A DNA stretch of 64,000 nt from Drosophila persimilis (GCF_003286085.1 NW_020825312.1:2418001-2482000), one strand, 5' to 3'; shown: positions 1 to 12,690, numbered from the stretch's first letter. Program-made: numbers and translations. Notes: generated from the sequence alone by a model not told the origin.

Positions 1-3000
1 AATTCGAATAAACATCGTATGCTGTTGCTGTTGTTGTGTAGCCAGTTTTATTGTTTAATTCACGTGCAATCTGCTGTTGTAATTGTATTTGTAATTGTAG
101 TTGTTGTACCAATTGATTAGATTTTTTTTACCAGGAAAGTGAGATTTATGTAGTTCTGTTTGTCGTTTGTTTCTGATCCTCCTCTGTTTTTTTATGTCTC
201 TTGTAATATAAAAAAAAAGGTTTTCTATATATTTTTTTTCATTATTTTTTGGTTTTTTGGTTTGGTTTTTTCACTGATTCTGTTTTGGTTTTGGTTTTTG
301 GTATTTCTTCATCTATATAGTATGTATAATTCTCTTTTTACACTCAATTACATAAATGGGAAATCATACAATTGAAATATAAAAATGTTTAACAATCTTT
401 TAGCTATTGTTAGTGCTGCATCTTTAAAAAATATATGTATATAGTTGCTGCTCTGCTCTGCTCTACACTGCTTCCTCCTGCTCTCTGTTTGTTGTATGTA
501 TACTTAAAATTGCCTTTGTATTAGTCGGGTAATCCCCGTTTTGATTCGCATTCGACCTGCACTGCACTGCATCCTGCAGGATCCCCTAATCATCATTGTC
601 TTCTATTGCTTGTTCATTCAATTGTTTTTCTGCTTCGGTTTCGGTTTCTGTTTCTGTTTCTGCTTCTGTTGCGGTTGGTTTTGCTGTATAAAAGTCGCTC
701 AATAAGAAAAATGTATTTTTATTGTACTATGGTTGCTGTTGCTGCCCGCGGTATCCGTGGCATTTGTTGTAAGTATCTGTTGTAAATGAAGAGATTCGTT
801 CGGTTTATTGTTGCTCATTCGCATCAGGCTATTGGTTAATTAATGGCTTATGGCTGACCCAGGCCAGGTACGTGTTCCGTCTCCTGATCCTGGCAGTTTA
901 GTATCACTATTGCTTTGTCTTGTTTGATTCTATTTGATTTGATTCTGTTTCTGTTTTGGTTTGGTTTTGGTTTGATTTGTGGTTTGATTTGTGGTTTGGT
1001 TTTGATTAACTTTCTGCTCAACAAACAAATGTGTGTGTAAGTCTTCGATTCGATTCTCATTCTCACTTTCTGATAAAAAGGTTCAAATTTAAGGTTGTGT
1101 GTGTGTGTGTGTCGTGGTGGTTGTGTGTTTGTTGTTGTTGTTGTTGTTGTGGGGATGGTGATGGATGGTGGGGCTGGAATATGGATCATATTCTCACTCG
1201 TCTGTGGATATGTCGCGTTCAACTGAAAGTAAGAACTCCTGGGACTCGCTCGGCTCCTGTTACTCTAATCGCACTTGAACACTGCTCTTGAACTCCTCTG
1301 CTGATTGCTGATTCTTTGCGTTCCTAAGTACGTACCTCCTGTTGCATTAGCTATTCATTAGCAAAATGAGGAAAATAATTGATTTACTTATGTCGGTACT
1401 ATTGCAGTTGCAGTTTGCAGTTTGTGATTTTGGTTTTGGTTTTGCTTTTGGTTTTGGTTTATGTACAGTTTCAGTTTCAGTTTCAGTTTTAGTTGAGTAT
1501 ATAATTAATAATAAGTGCATATCAGGGTCAGGGTCGGCGGCGACGCTGATTGTTGCATAAATAAAATTTGTTTCTATTGCCTCTGCTCAGTATTATTTCT
1601 ATGGTAGTTATTATATGGTAGTCCCTGTCAATTGTTCATAATAATTACAAACGTATACATATTCCCATCAAATAAATGTCAACATAACAACAAATTGTGT
1701 TCGGTTCGTTCTCTCATCTGATCTGATCGTATCTGATCTAATCAGAACTTATTTACGTAATTTATCGTATCGTATCGTATCTGTATCTGACGATTGATTT
1801 CATTTCTTCGGTTCTTCTCCAATCTGCTTTACACTTAGGCGAGCGCAAGTTTTAAAAATATTTGTTTGCATTTCCATACTTCACTTAACACTTAATCGAA
1901 TATACTAGTACTAGTACTCGTACTCGTACGCGTACCTTTTTTATGTCGTTTTGAAAAAAAAAATGTTACTATATTTTCTCAGTTTTGGTTTATTTTTTTC
2001 GGCTTTTGCGTCGATCCTTTTCGGAAATCGACTTTTACTATTTTTTTTTCTGTTTAGTTTAGCTGATTTTTCCATTCGTTTGCGAACCGCTCGCTGGATT
2101 GAATTCTTCGAAGTACTGTAACTATTGTTGATTGTAAAAATTCTGTAAAATATTTTCGGTACTATTTCATGTTTGTTTGTGGTTCGTGGTTTGTGGCTTG
2201 TTACTGTTGCAAAAACAACAGTTCGTACATATATAATAATACATATAAATAAATCGTTTGATTTCTGTCTGTTATAAATTACTTGTTCTATGGGCACATT
2301 GTGTGTACTGCAAAAAGTCTATTCCTTTGGTCCAGCCAGTGTCTGGGTTCCGGTTCCGGTTCCGACTCCGGCTCGAAAGCCGGGCCTGAGTCTGGCCTTG
2401 TCTGGGAACGATAAATCAATGATATTTGTTGGCCAGCCATGGCTTCCATTAATGTTTTAAATCTGTGCCATTTATATTGATATTATTGAAGAACCATTTG
2501 AGGAGAAACCAAATGAATTAGTGGTTAACCTCAATAATGTCGGGAGCCTAGAGCCTGGACCCTGGCTTGGACCAAGATGTTCGACGTTTTTGCAATATTT
2601 TGTATAGAGATATTTCACTGATATTTCATCAACTTGATCATCTGATTATAAACTAACGAGGCTATTGTTGTTTCGGATTCCCTCCATCTTTTGAAGAGGG
2701 GAACAGAGATTATTCTATCTTCGGGCTATTTTACAACTGATATTCAGTAATTCAGTATTCAGTAATATGGATAGTCTGCGGGTCTGTGTATGTAATTCTT
2801 CCTATTCCCTCGGCTGGCTGCTCGCACAAACTGTTTAAGGTTACTTCAAATATAAGTAGATATATCGTATATATAGAGAGTATGCATTAAATACGTTAAA
2901 AAATATAATACACCATACATATAATATAAGAGTTTAGGGTTTTCCATATGCACTATATGCTATATTTCTTTGCTTTGCTTTTGGTTTACATTTGGGTTTT

Positions 3001-6000
3001 GCTTTTGCTTTATTTAGAGTGTATTTTGGAGCGATTCAAATATTCCATTCAAATATATTTGTTTCCCTCCCTTGGGGTTCGTTCTATAACTCCATTTTCT
3101 TTGTGATATTTGAGAATTTAACTAAAAATCGTTTGGAGACTTGAGTTAAATGCATCTGTCTGCGTCTCCGTCTCTGTTTTCCAATTTGAAATCAAATCAA
3201 ACAGCTGTTCAATGGGCATTCATCGCTTCGTAATATTATCGCATCGCATCGTATTATTATAATTCAGTATTATCATTGTCATTATCATTATCATTATCGT
3301 TATCATTAGTATTATGCTTACCGTTTCTATTTGAAAGTGTATGTATTTCCTATCGTTTCGTTCCCTTACTGTTTGCTGATTCATTTGAATTGTTGCTTGT
3401 TTGTTTGTTGTGTTGTTTTTTGTTTGATGGTTGCTTTGACGCTTGGTGGTTGACTTAAAAACTATTATCACTATTGCAGAAAGCGGCTGTACTCAATTAT
3501 AATGCATTCCCCCCCAGGCAGGATCCGGTGTGGCATGGAGGTATGCACCATGCCACACCTTTCCCCTTTGGAGTGTGATTCATTGTTGTTTGTATGTTTG
3601 TTCGGCATTTACTATGAATTTTTGGTTTGTCTCTGGATCTGAATATGAGTCTGAGTCTGAGTCTGAAGTGTAAGCCGGAATGGTAATAATTTGATAGCAT
3701 TTCTCTCAAATATTATACTGAAACATGTGTTCATTTTCTTAATCTCTTTATCATGACATTCGTTCATTATCTTTTGCTTGTGGTATTATAATTTTTCACT
3801 ATATTAATTTTTAAGAAGAAAGGATTTTTCTTTTTGTGGTTTTGTTTGTTCTTTTGAGTTTTTGCTTTCTGGTTTGTCGAGTTGTGTGTCGTCGAAAAGC
3901 AGCTTTCGAGCTCCGAATTTCTCTCGCGTTTTCCTCTCTGATTTTGTCTCCTTCTTGATTTTGATCAAAGTTCAAAGTTTGTCATAGTTCATAGTTCATA
4001 TTCATGCCTTTGCTTGCTTGCTTCTTGTGTCGTGTTGTGTGGTGTGGTGTGTGTGTGGTTTTGTCTTTGGGCTGTTCGCTTTATAGTACACGTTGTTGCT
4101 TATGTTTAATTATTATGGCTTTTTGAGACTGCAATTAAAATTTCTGCTATAAAAATTACTTGTATTTGTACTCTTGGTTATTTAAATTGGGCTATTGTTT
4201 GGTTGTTAGGTATGCTTGTAACTTTGTTTCTGTCTCTCTCTCTCACTTGTCTCTCTTGTCGCGCCGAGCAGGGGTATCTGCTGGCCCCTGCTGCCACTCG
4301 TTTTCTATATGTATGTATCTATGTATTTATGTATTTATGTGTCTCTCCTTCAACTATCTGTCGAGGCTCTTCTATGGTATGTTTCTGCTCTGCTCTGTTC
4401 TGTGCTGTTCTATTATGTTATATTAGGTTATTCGTCAGGTGGTAGCCCCTTTGTCTGTCTAGGCTTTGAGTCATCGATCGGGAAACGTGTCTCTCCGATT
4501 CGTGATCAGTATATCAGTACAGTAAACACTCGTGGGTATGTATACTGGTATTTTGTCGTTTGTCATGGCCGGTGTGCTCTTGGGTCTGTATTCCTCCCTT
4601 CTCCCTGGGTTCCACTGAAGCATCTGGCTTACACATTTTTGGAGCTTTCTTCGTACTCTTCTCTCTTCGCTTTGAATTTTGTTTGCAACTACGAAAACGA
4701 TCCGATCCTTCAATAAAACGTGAAAACAGAAGATAGGTACATATATAAAAATAAAAACAACTGAAACCCAAATCATACGAAAATGGTAAATAAGGTGGAA
4801 AGTATTTTCGATTTGCAGGCAGTTCCAGGACACTGGACTCCCTTGGAGGCCTGCAAATCTTTTGTGGAGCGTTTCAAAATTTTGTTGTTAGTCTTTATGC
4901 TAGAATTTATAGCGCCTAAGGTATGTTTTTGTTTTGTTTTTTTTTTTTGTTTTTTTGATTAAGTGTATGCTTTAAATTTTGTTTTATGCCTAAAAATGTA
5001 CAAAAGTTTTATGTTTTAGTTTTGGTTTTGTTTTCGTTTTCGTTTCGTTTCATTTTGTTTTTACTTTGCATTTATCACAGCGACATTCAGTCTAAATTTT
5101 GCTTTTATTGGAATTATAGCATAATTTGCCATAATTTACTTTGATATAAACATTCCCATCAATTTTTCCATTCCATTTAGTTTCTTTAACTAAAACTAAA
5201 CATAATTTTGATTTAAAGCCAAAAGGTTTTTGTGTATGTGTGTGTGTGTTCGTTCGTTTTTCGATTTTCCATTTTCGATTTTTCGATTTTCCGATTTTCG
5301 TTTAAAGCCGAAAGAATTGTTAAAATTTTGTCTAAAAAGGCCTAAAAGTATGCTAGAGTAGAGCATTAGCTTAGTGTTAAATTTGTTTTGTTTTAGTTGT
5401 CATAAGTATTCCTTATAGCAAATCATGCTGATCGCTCCGATCCGATCCGATCAGGCGGATCCAAGTCCCTTTGGTCTAATCGTAATTCCAATAAAAGCCG
5501 CCATATCTCGGTTACCGTATAAATTTTTGGATGTTGTTTTTTGCCTTTGTGCCAAAACATGCAAATTGTTCGTGGATAGTGTTTTCCATTTTTTGTCAAT
5601 TTCAATTTCAATTTTGATTTAGATTTCGAGTTTTCAATGTGCCTAAAGAGTGTTCTAAAATTTGGACTAACTTTACCGTAACCGTAGGTGTTAATAAAAC
5701 TCTTACAATGCCAAAAAAATTTTGCTCAAACTATTTATAAAACTTTTGTGCGTAATTTTTTCACTTTGTATTTTCGAAACGTTCTATGTACAATTTTCAA
5801 TGGTCAACCCGTTCACTGGTTGGTTGCCGAAACATTTGCCATAACTGAGCCCCACTCGTATCACAAAAACCAGACGCCTGTCCAAGCCGAAAAATGTTGT
5901 GTTCAATGCCAAAAATGTCGTTCGTTTGCCCCGATAGTTGGGGAAATTATATAAATCGTTTGGGGATGGGGTAGGGTCTAAAAACTGGGCTGGGATGAAA

Positions 6001-6267
6001 CGATGAATAAACAGAATAAACAGAAGAGGAAAACGGAAAAATCGGAAATAAAATAATTGTGTTTTTGTTTTATTTGAAATCATTAAATAATATATGCAAA
6101 CATAATTGATAATCTGAATGCCTAAAAAACAGCGAAAACAAATCGTATTCCGAGCACTTTCTCCGATTTACTTCCATCGAAACTTAATTGGCTAGACACT
6201 AAATGTATTAAATAATGAGTAGATAGTACTTGCAAAGGTGAAACGACTAAACTAGAGTTAATTTCTG

Positions 6268-6302
<35 letters not shown>

Positions 6303-7890
6303 CCGCTCTTACTCTCGCTCTTCCATCTGCGATCCCATCTGCGATCCCATCAATACGTATTACGTAGGAAGCATACGCTATAAGATTAATAACAATCATA
6401 AATGCTTTGACGGTACATTGGAAAATTTGATATGAAACTAAATTTGTCATCTATATCCACACAGTGGTTTGGGTTTTGGACTTGGATTTGGATTCCGATT
6501 CGGATTCGGATTCGAGGCAAGGGGAAAGGGAAAAGTATTGGGTGGTGGGGTGATTCAGATAACTTTTTGACTATTGTTCGATTGTATGGCACCTGAAGAG
6601 TCACATTTGAATTGCGTTCGCTATATAGTAGATCGATTCTATTCCCGCCCGTTCGCCTTCTCACTCTCTCTCTCTCTTCCTCTCTCTCTCTCTATCTTGT
6701 GTCTGCCTATGGGTTGGTTGTGCGTGCACTTGTGTGGACATATTTGGGTTAAACGTATGCCTAATTACTCGTACTAAATAAAAACTCAACATAAATTACA
6801 CACAATTAGTTGGGGAAGACAACAAATGAAGCCTAGTTCAATGTACTAAGGTTTCTACAACTTATTCTGCTCGTTGTATAATTATAGATTGCGTTTTAGT
6901 GTTATTTTATACATATACAAAAATCACATATCAATTGAAAAAAAAAAAAAAAAAAATTAGAAGGCTCTAATAAGGGTTATCCATATTCATTCAACAAAAA
7001 TTCGAATACTTCAACATATCTGGAGAACGAAATCAAAACTTAGCTGCTGTGTCATCGAAAAACAAATTGCTCAGCGCCAGCCAGCGTCTGTGGCGCCTCT
7101 CTTTCTCTCCCCTATAGCTGCCCTATCTATCGCTCCTATCGCTCGTATCACTCCATACTCCATACTCCATATCTGTCTATCCGTTCATTCCCCCATCTCT
7201 CTCTTGCTCTCGCTCTCTCTATATCTGAGTTATCCTAAGTGTACGCCTAAAATCGTATAACTCTTGTCGATTGTTTCAGTAATCATCGTCCCTATCATCA
7301 TCCTCAGCTTCATGTCTGACGAACTTGTGTTTGTGTGTGTGTCTGTGTGTATAAATATTTGATGTATTGGTAGTCTTAAGAGGTGTTAGGGTCCTTAAAC
7401 GAAATTATCAAAAAGGAATCGTATAACGTTGTGTTTTGGTTCTCATTCTCGCTCTTCTCTTTGTAGCGCTGTAGCTCTCAATCGTTAACCATTTGCATTT
7501 GATGTTAATGGTCGTAATCAAAGGAGTTTAGAGTCCTTTTCGAAAAGACTAGTACTCGTCCTGTTTTCCTGTTTTTCCTGGTTCAGCTCCTCTTCTCCCG
7601 ATCATCTTTTCTTACTCTTCGTCCGCTCTACTCGGCTCTGCTCTGTCCCGTTCCCGATTTTCTGTTACCAAAACTGTGTTTTGTGGTTTTAAGATTAAAG
7701 ATTAGTTTTAAAAACTAAGAGAATTTGTATGCGTCTATAACTAGAGAACTTATCGAACCTATCGAACCTATCGAATATTGTGAATAGTGTGTTCCTCAAT
7801 TTTGATTTCCTCTCCTCTCTCCTGCTACTTCTACTGCTTCTGCTCCTGCTCCTCTTTTCTCTCTCTCTCTCGCGCTTCCTACTGATGACA
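1..7890. other. A/T-rich non-coding region, probable 3' UTR and flank of the zinc-finger gene
   Basis: I see no credible coding region here. Open frames are short and consist of simple sequence. The plus strand is rich in T and TTTTGG-type runs, so the minus strand, which is the sense strand of the neighbouring zinc-finger gene, is rich in A and AAAACC. That fits a long A-rich 3' UTR, and many TTTATT hexamers (AATAAA on the minus strand) offer candidate polyadenylation signals. The true end of the transcript cannot be fixed from sequence alone. Confidence 0.4.
6268..6303. repeat. CT microsatellite
   Basis: A nearly uninterrupted CT dinucleotide run in the putative 3' flank of the zinc-finger gene. 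On the minus strand it reads GA. Confidence 0.9.
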
Positions 7891-8210
7891 TCATAGAGAT
7901 CCGAATATCGAGTGTATGTGGGGATGGATGGGTATCGCATGTGTTAGAGTGGGCGGCGGTGGGGGCGCAACCCCGTTGGGCACTCCCGGGTGTCCCGGAT
8001 GCCCCGGATGGGGCGGGTGGGACGTCGGCGGTGGCGGCAATGTGATCGAAAGCGTCACCGTCTGCGGTGCCGCCACCGATGAGGCGTGCGTGGAGGTGGG
8101 CGAGGCCGCTGCTGCTGCTGCCGCCGCCGCAGCTGCTGCTGTGATATGATGTGCGGACGATGTGGGCGGCGGTGGGGGTGGCGGATGGTGTTGCTGTTGG
8201 GGCGCCGTTG

Positions 8211-8241
<31 letters not shown>

Positions 8242-8280
8242 CTGCTGCTGCTGGGCTCCAGGTGCTCCAGTGGTGGGATG
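7891..8280 (-). CDS. In-frame C-terminal extension reachable by TGA readthrough
   Basis: Directly after the TGA stop of the zinc-finger gene (8281-8283, followed by C) the same frame stays open for 129 sense codons and ends at TGA 7891-7893. I read every codon between the two stops and found no other stop. The predicted segment starts HPTTGAPGAQ, then has a polyQ run, QQQHHPPPPPPP, a polyA run, AAPQTVTLSITLPPPP, a PGHPGHPGVPNG stretch and a C-terminus ending HSIFGSL. Its composition (Q, P, A, H) resembles the rest of the protein. Established knowledge: TGA followed by C is the leakiest stop context, and conserved readthrough is common in Drosophila regulators. Inference: this is a readthrough extension giving a protein of about 963 residues. 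The alternative is a former coding end now left in the 3' UTR. Confidence 0.6.
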
Positions 8281-11200
8281 TCACTGGGCCACAACGGAGG
8301 CGGACGGGTTCTGCTGCACCACCACGCCGGGCGCCACCGAATTGGCCACCGTGACGGTCACCGGCGTCGTGGGCCCCCCGTTCGCGTGTGCCACGCTGGG
8401 CTGCTGTGGCTGCTGCGTCTGGAAGGGGTGCTGGAAGGGCGGCCCATAGCACTGGGGGAAGTACAGCTCGTTCTTCACCACCGACTGCTGGACGACGGCT
8501 GCGGCCGCGGCATTGGCCGCTATGCTCCGCACCGGCAGGATGTTGGCCTTGTTGTCCACCGCCGTCGGGTTGTTGTTGTTGAGGAACTGCTGGGCCGCCA
8601 GGCTCTTGGCGTCGTTCATCAGGTGATTGGCCACGGAGGCAACCTGTGCCACCGCGTTGCTGTTGCCCTGCTGCTGCTGCTGCTGTTGCTGCTGCACCTG
8701 TTGCTGCTGCTGCTGTTGCTGCTGCTGTTGCTGCTGGTGCTGCTGCTGCTGGCGTCGCACCTTGGTGGTGTTGGGATTCATGTGGTTGTCGATGTGCTTG
8801 GTCACCTCGTTCTCGGTGGCGAAGCGTCGCCGGCAGTTGGGCATCGGGCAGCAGAAGGGTCGATCCCCCTGTATCAGAAACGAAACAGAAGAACAGAAAG
8901 ATCGCTGGGGTTAGGCATCGTCGATTGGGGGAAGAGTGGCGAAGACTGAGGCCAGGCTACAACTACCTGGTGGGTGCGCGTGTGCTGGTCCAGAATGGCC
9001 TTCTGTCGGAAGTCTTTGCCGCACTGGGTGCACTTGTAGGGCTTCTCGCCGGTGTGGATGCGCAAGTGCTGGTTGAGGATGGTCCTCTGGCGGAAGAAGC
9101 GCGGACAGTACATGCAGCCGAAGGGCTTCTCGTTGGTGTGGATCCTCAGATGCTGCGTGAGGTGCGACTGCTGGCGGAAGCGCTTGCCGCACTCCGGGCA
9201 GGGATACGGCCGCGACTCGATGTGGATGCAGCCGTGCTGCAGCAGGGTGGTCTTCTGCTTGAACTCCTTGTCGCAGATGGGGCACCGGACGTAGAGCGGC
9301 ATGTTCGCCGGACGGACACCGATGTGCTGCAGCACCTCGGGCAGTATCTTTTGACCTGCGGAATGATCTAATTAGAGGATTGATCGTTCGAATGCCCTTG
9401 CCACTGCGGATCACTCACCCTTGCCGTCCTTGAAGTACGAGGGATAATGCATGCCCCCGCTGCCGTCTGGCGTGCCCTGGGAGTCGTCGTCATGGTATCC
9501 GCCGCCGGCACCGGCAATGTCTCCCTTCGTGTCGTTCTCCTCTCCCGGAAAGGGCACGTCCGAGGGCCACAGCGTCGGGTGCGGCCCGTTCTTGAAGATG
9601 AGGTGTGGCGAGACATCTGTTGGGGGGACGTTTTGATCCGCATCCGCCGCACCAATCGGTTCAACACGGAAGTAGTTAATCGATAGAGAAAGAGAGAGAG
9701 AGGGAGAGAGCAAATGTTAGCAGCGCTTAGGCTTGGCTCATAGCCGAGATACAAATCTTGAAGAGAGAATAGCATCTAACATCTTTCGCTAAACTAGAGA
9801 CAGATTTTGGTGATCTTTTTGCTTATGTTTTTTGCAGTTGGCTTGCCGATTGGTCGAGCTGCTGGGCAGGAAGATCGAAGATCGATCGATGGATAGATGT
9901 AGATAGATATAGATATACGAGTATCTGTTGCACTCTCAACGAATCGACACGCCAAGACGAGAATTGTCTTAGCCTAGGAGCATGAATTTTGATTTTGGGC
10001 CAAAAAAGCATTGAATTTTGCAAGGGAAATAGTTTGTTGCCAAAAGGTGCGTCAGGGTCAGTTTTCTGTGTAGCCTTCCGACCCCACTCAAACTGTATCT
10101 GTAGCTCTAGCTGTATCTCTAACTGTATCTCTATCTGTAGTATCGGTAAGGAAGGAGTTATCTGTCGCTCGCCTTGGTGGGTGCGCACATGCTGATTGAG
10201 GATGGCCTTCTGGCGAAAGTGCTTGCCGCACTCGGGGCAGGCGAAGGGCTTCTCACCCGAATGGATGCGTATGTGCTGGTTGAGAATGGCGCGCTGGCGG
10301 AAGCTGCGCGAGCAGTACGGGCAGGTGAAGGGCTTTTCGTTGGCGTGGATGCGCAGGTGCTGTGTGAGGTGCGACTGCTGGCGGAAGCGCTTGCCGCACT
10401 CCGAGCACGGGAAGGGGCGCGCGTCCGTGTGGATCCGGTCGTGCTGCAGCAGTGTGCTCTTCTGCTTGAAGTCCTTGCCGCAGGTGAGGCACTTGAACAG
10501 CCGCAGGTCGCTGTGTGGCTTGTTCTTGTGCGGACGCCCCGGACCGTTGCCCGTCCGCCCGCCCGTTGTCACTCCGCTAACCGCCCCCACACCGGCACCC
10601 GTCGCCCCTCCGTTGGCCGCCGCGGCGCCTTCATTGGCATTCGCGTTCGACGGTCCGCCGTTACCGTTCTGCTGGCCATTCTGCTGGCCCGGCAGCAGCT
10701 CCGGCAGCGAATAGGCCTCGCCGCCACCGCCTCCTCCGCCCCCTGCCCCGCTCTGCTCCATCGGCAGGACGCTCTTGTTCAGATAGTGGAGCGGCGGGAA
10801 GCCGGGTGGAGCCAGCATCCCGCCCTGCGGCGCCGCGTGTCGTGGTGCATAGTAGTCGGGCGTCTGGAAGCCATTGCTGGGATCGCCCTGTGGTCCGCCG
10901 CCGCCACCCCCGTTCTGCTGCACGTGCGGGTTGCCCGCCTCCCCTGGATTCGAGCCGGAGTGTTGGGGGTCGTTGCTGCTTTGGTTTTGGTTTGGCGCGG
11001 AGTTCTGCTGAAGCTGCAACGAGAAGGCAACCGTTAATCTGCTGCTGTGGATCTGGATCGGGATCGGGATCGGAATGTGGGAATCGGGACTCACCTGGTT
11101 CATGGCATCCTCCTCGCCGCCGGCATTCGCCCGCTGCTGCTGCTGCTGCTGCTGCTGGACCGAGGGATACGGACTGGACGAGGGCGACACCTGCTGCTGG

Positions 11201-11580
11201 CGGCCGTCGCCGCTGCCGTTATCGCGGGGCTCCTGGCCCCCGCCCGGAGGGCTCTGTGGCTGGCCCGCTGCTGCAGCCGCTGCGGCGGCCTGGGCGGCAG
11301 CCTGTGCCGCATTCTGTTGCTGTTGCGCCTGCTGCTGCTGTTGCTGCTGCTGGGCGTTGAGGTGCTGCTGGGCCTGCTGCTGGATGTTGGGGTACATGTC
11401 GCTGCCCCACTGGGCGGCGCTCGCCCCGAGGGCGCCCGGGTTGCGCTCCGCGTCCTGCGAGTCCTTGTAGAGGACGTAAGGCTGTCCCGAGTCCTGGGTA
11501 ATGCAGTACATGATCTGGCGGGGCACCTTCAGGCCTGCCGCTATGCAGGCCGCAAACGAGGCCGAAAAGTTGATGGCCAT
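8281..11580 (-). CDS. C2H2 zinc-finger transcription factor, nine fingers, polyQ-rich (five exons)
   Basis: Predicted nuclear DNA-binding protein of 833 residues. Exons: 11580-11095, 11013-10173, 9616-9419, 9355-8967, 8868-8281; total 2502 nt, in frame. The start ATG begins MAINFSASFAACIAAG; the upstream frame has no other ATG before a TAG. An N-terminal Q/A-rich and G/N/P-rich region of about 330 residues precedes four fingers (about 334-442). A spacer (443-530) follows, then four more fingers (about 531-638) and a ninth with C-x4-C spacing (about 643-666), then long polyQ and a V/Q-rich tail. Fingers follow C-x2-C-x12-H-x3-H with SGEKP/TGEKP-type linkers. Introns: 81, 556, 63 and 98 nt; the 556-nt one appears to use a GC donor. 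The fingers are close repeats (FRQQSHLTQHLRIH occurs in both blocks). I do not recognise the gene name with confidence. Exon joins rest on splice motifs plus frame agreement. Confidence 0.9.
9617..10172 (-). other. 556-nt intron with probable GC donor (GC-AG)
   Basis: After the fourth finger (ending RTHQ) the minus strand reads CACCAAG then GCGAGC. No suitable GT lies nearby, and the open frame runs on into dinucleotide-like intronic sequence. Splicing G at 10173 to the acceptor CCCCAACAG before 9616 completes a GAT codon and continues as QDVSPHLIF in the frame that reaches the second finger block. The phase match supports the GC donor. A sequence error or a distant GT donor remains possible. 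Confidence 0.6.
11014..11094 (-). other. 81-nt frame-preserving intron
   Basis: Bounded by CCAG/GTGAGT and TTGCAG/CTTCAG on the minus strand, phase 0. Its length is a multiple of three and it contains no in-frame stop, so an unspliced transcript would add 27 residues (VSPDSHIPIPIPIQ and so on) without breaking the protein. Confidence 0.8.
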
Positions 11581-12574
11581 TGTGCTCTCCCCTATGCTCT
11601 CGATGGGAGCCTTGTATATCCTATTGGTTGCTGCTGCTTGTCCTCTCTGTGTGTCCTTTGACTGGACACCCGGAGAGTTGCTGTGCCTCTCCTCTCTCTC
11701 TCTCTCTCTCGTGTGGCTTTTGTCTCTGTTGGGACTCCTTCTCTATTGACTTTTGATGCACATTTCTGCAGTTTCTGTTTCTCTTTCTTAGCCGCTTAGC
11801 AACTTAGCCACTTAGCCACTTAGCTGCTTCTTTAGTTGGCTGCTGCTGCTGCTGCTGTTTGGGTTTCTGCCACTCTCTTCATTTGTTTCTCTTCATTTTG
11901 TCCAAATTTAAAATTCCTTTCTTCTTAAGTGTCACATTTATTTATTCCTTCGTTTATAATAAACTTGTTTTTGTTTTTGCGTATCTGCTCCTCCCAGGAA
12001 GCTGTTGCTTTTGCTTTTGCTTTTCTTTTTAGTTTGAAATGAAATTGTATCTCCCTCCTGGTCGCGTTTTCTCGATGATTTCAAATTGGTTCCAAAGATA
12101 TTTCTGGGCTGGCAATCGTCAATCCTTGTTTTTGGTTGAACTGAAAGTGGAAGAATTGAAAGGATTAGTGACGAAAGCAGATACTTTCTGTGTTGGCATG
12201 CAAAACGCCTTCGACTCTCAATTTCCAGGCGGTGGCAGCACCGCCAGAGCCAGAGGCAGAGCTGCCGCTTTTTCAAAAGTGAAAATGAAAAGGCCGAGAG
12301 ACATTAGCAGAAATGGCTTGCAAATTAAAAACAATGAAGATCATCAGCGGCTGATTGGAAGGAGTGGCGCACCAATGGACACCGCATGCCAAGCAGCCTG
12401 CTCGGCCCCCTTCCTTGCCACCGCCCCTGCCCCTGCCCCAGCCCCTGCCCCTGAACCCACAAAATGGTTGGTTGTCCACATGCCTCCTCCTCCTTTGTTG
12501 TCATGTGCGACCGAGTGCCGCCACCCGGCACCCGCCCCCGCTCCATGCCGCGACTTGACTCACTTTCTGTACTT

Positions 12575-12690
12575 TCTACCCTTCGTTAGAGGGTATTACA
12601 GCTTTGAGCAGAGGTTCTCCCCACACAGAAAACGAAGTACTTCTGATACGAAAGAGATTTGAATATTTTCGAAAGGCGGCTGAACTTTCA
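12575..12690. repeat. Possible fragment of a DINE-1-like repeat end
   Basis: The sequence CTACCCTTCGTTAGAGGGTATTACAG resembles in type the CCCTT...AGGGTATTAT ends of DINE-1-like elements in Drosophila. Only the end is recognisable and the right boundary is a guess. Confidence 0.3.

Noticed and set aside
7796-8452. 218-codon minus-strand frame over the end of the zinc-finger gene
   Set aside because: It is the neighbouring frame of the real exon; the fingers and the continuous CDS are in the frame ending at 8281 and 7891.
8086-8949. 287-codon plus-strand frame rich in Leu, Cys and His
   Set aside because: Antisense shadow of the CAG-rich last exon of the zinc-finger gene and of the intron before it.
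9823-10172. Tail of the open frame after the fourth zinc finger
   Set aside because: Sequence is dinucleotide-like (ITPSLPILQIEIQLEIQ) and intronic; splicing to 9616 restores a protein with the second finger block.
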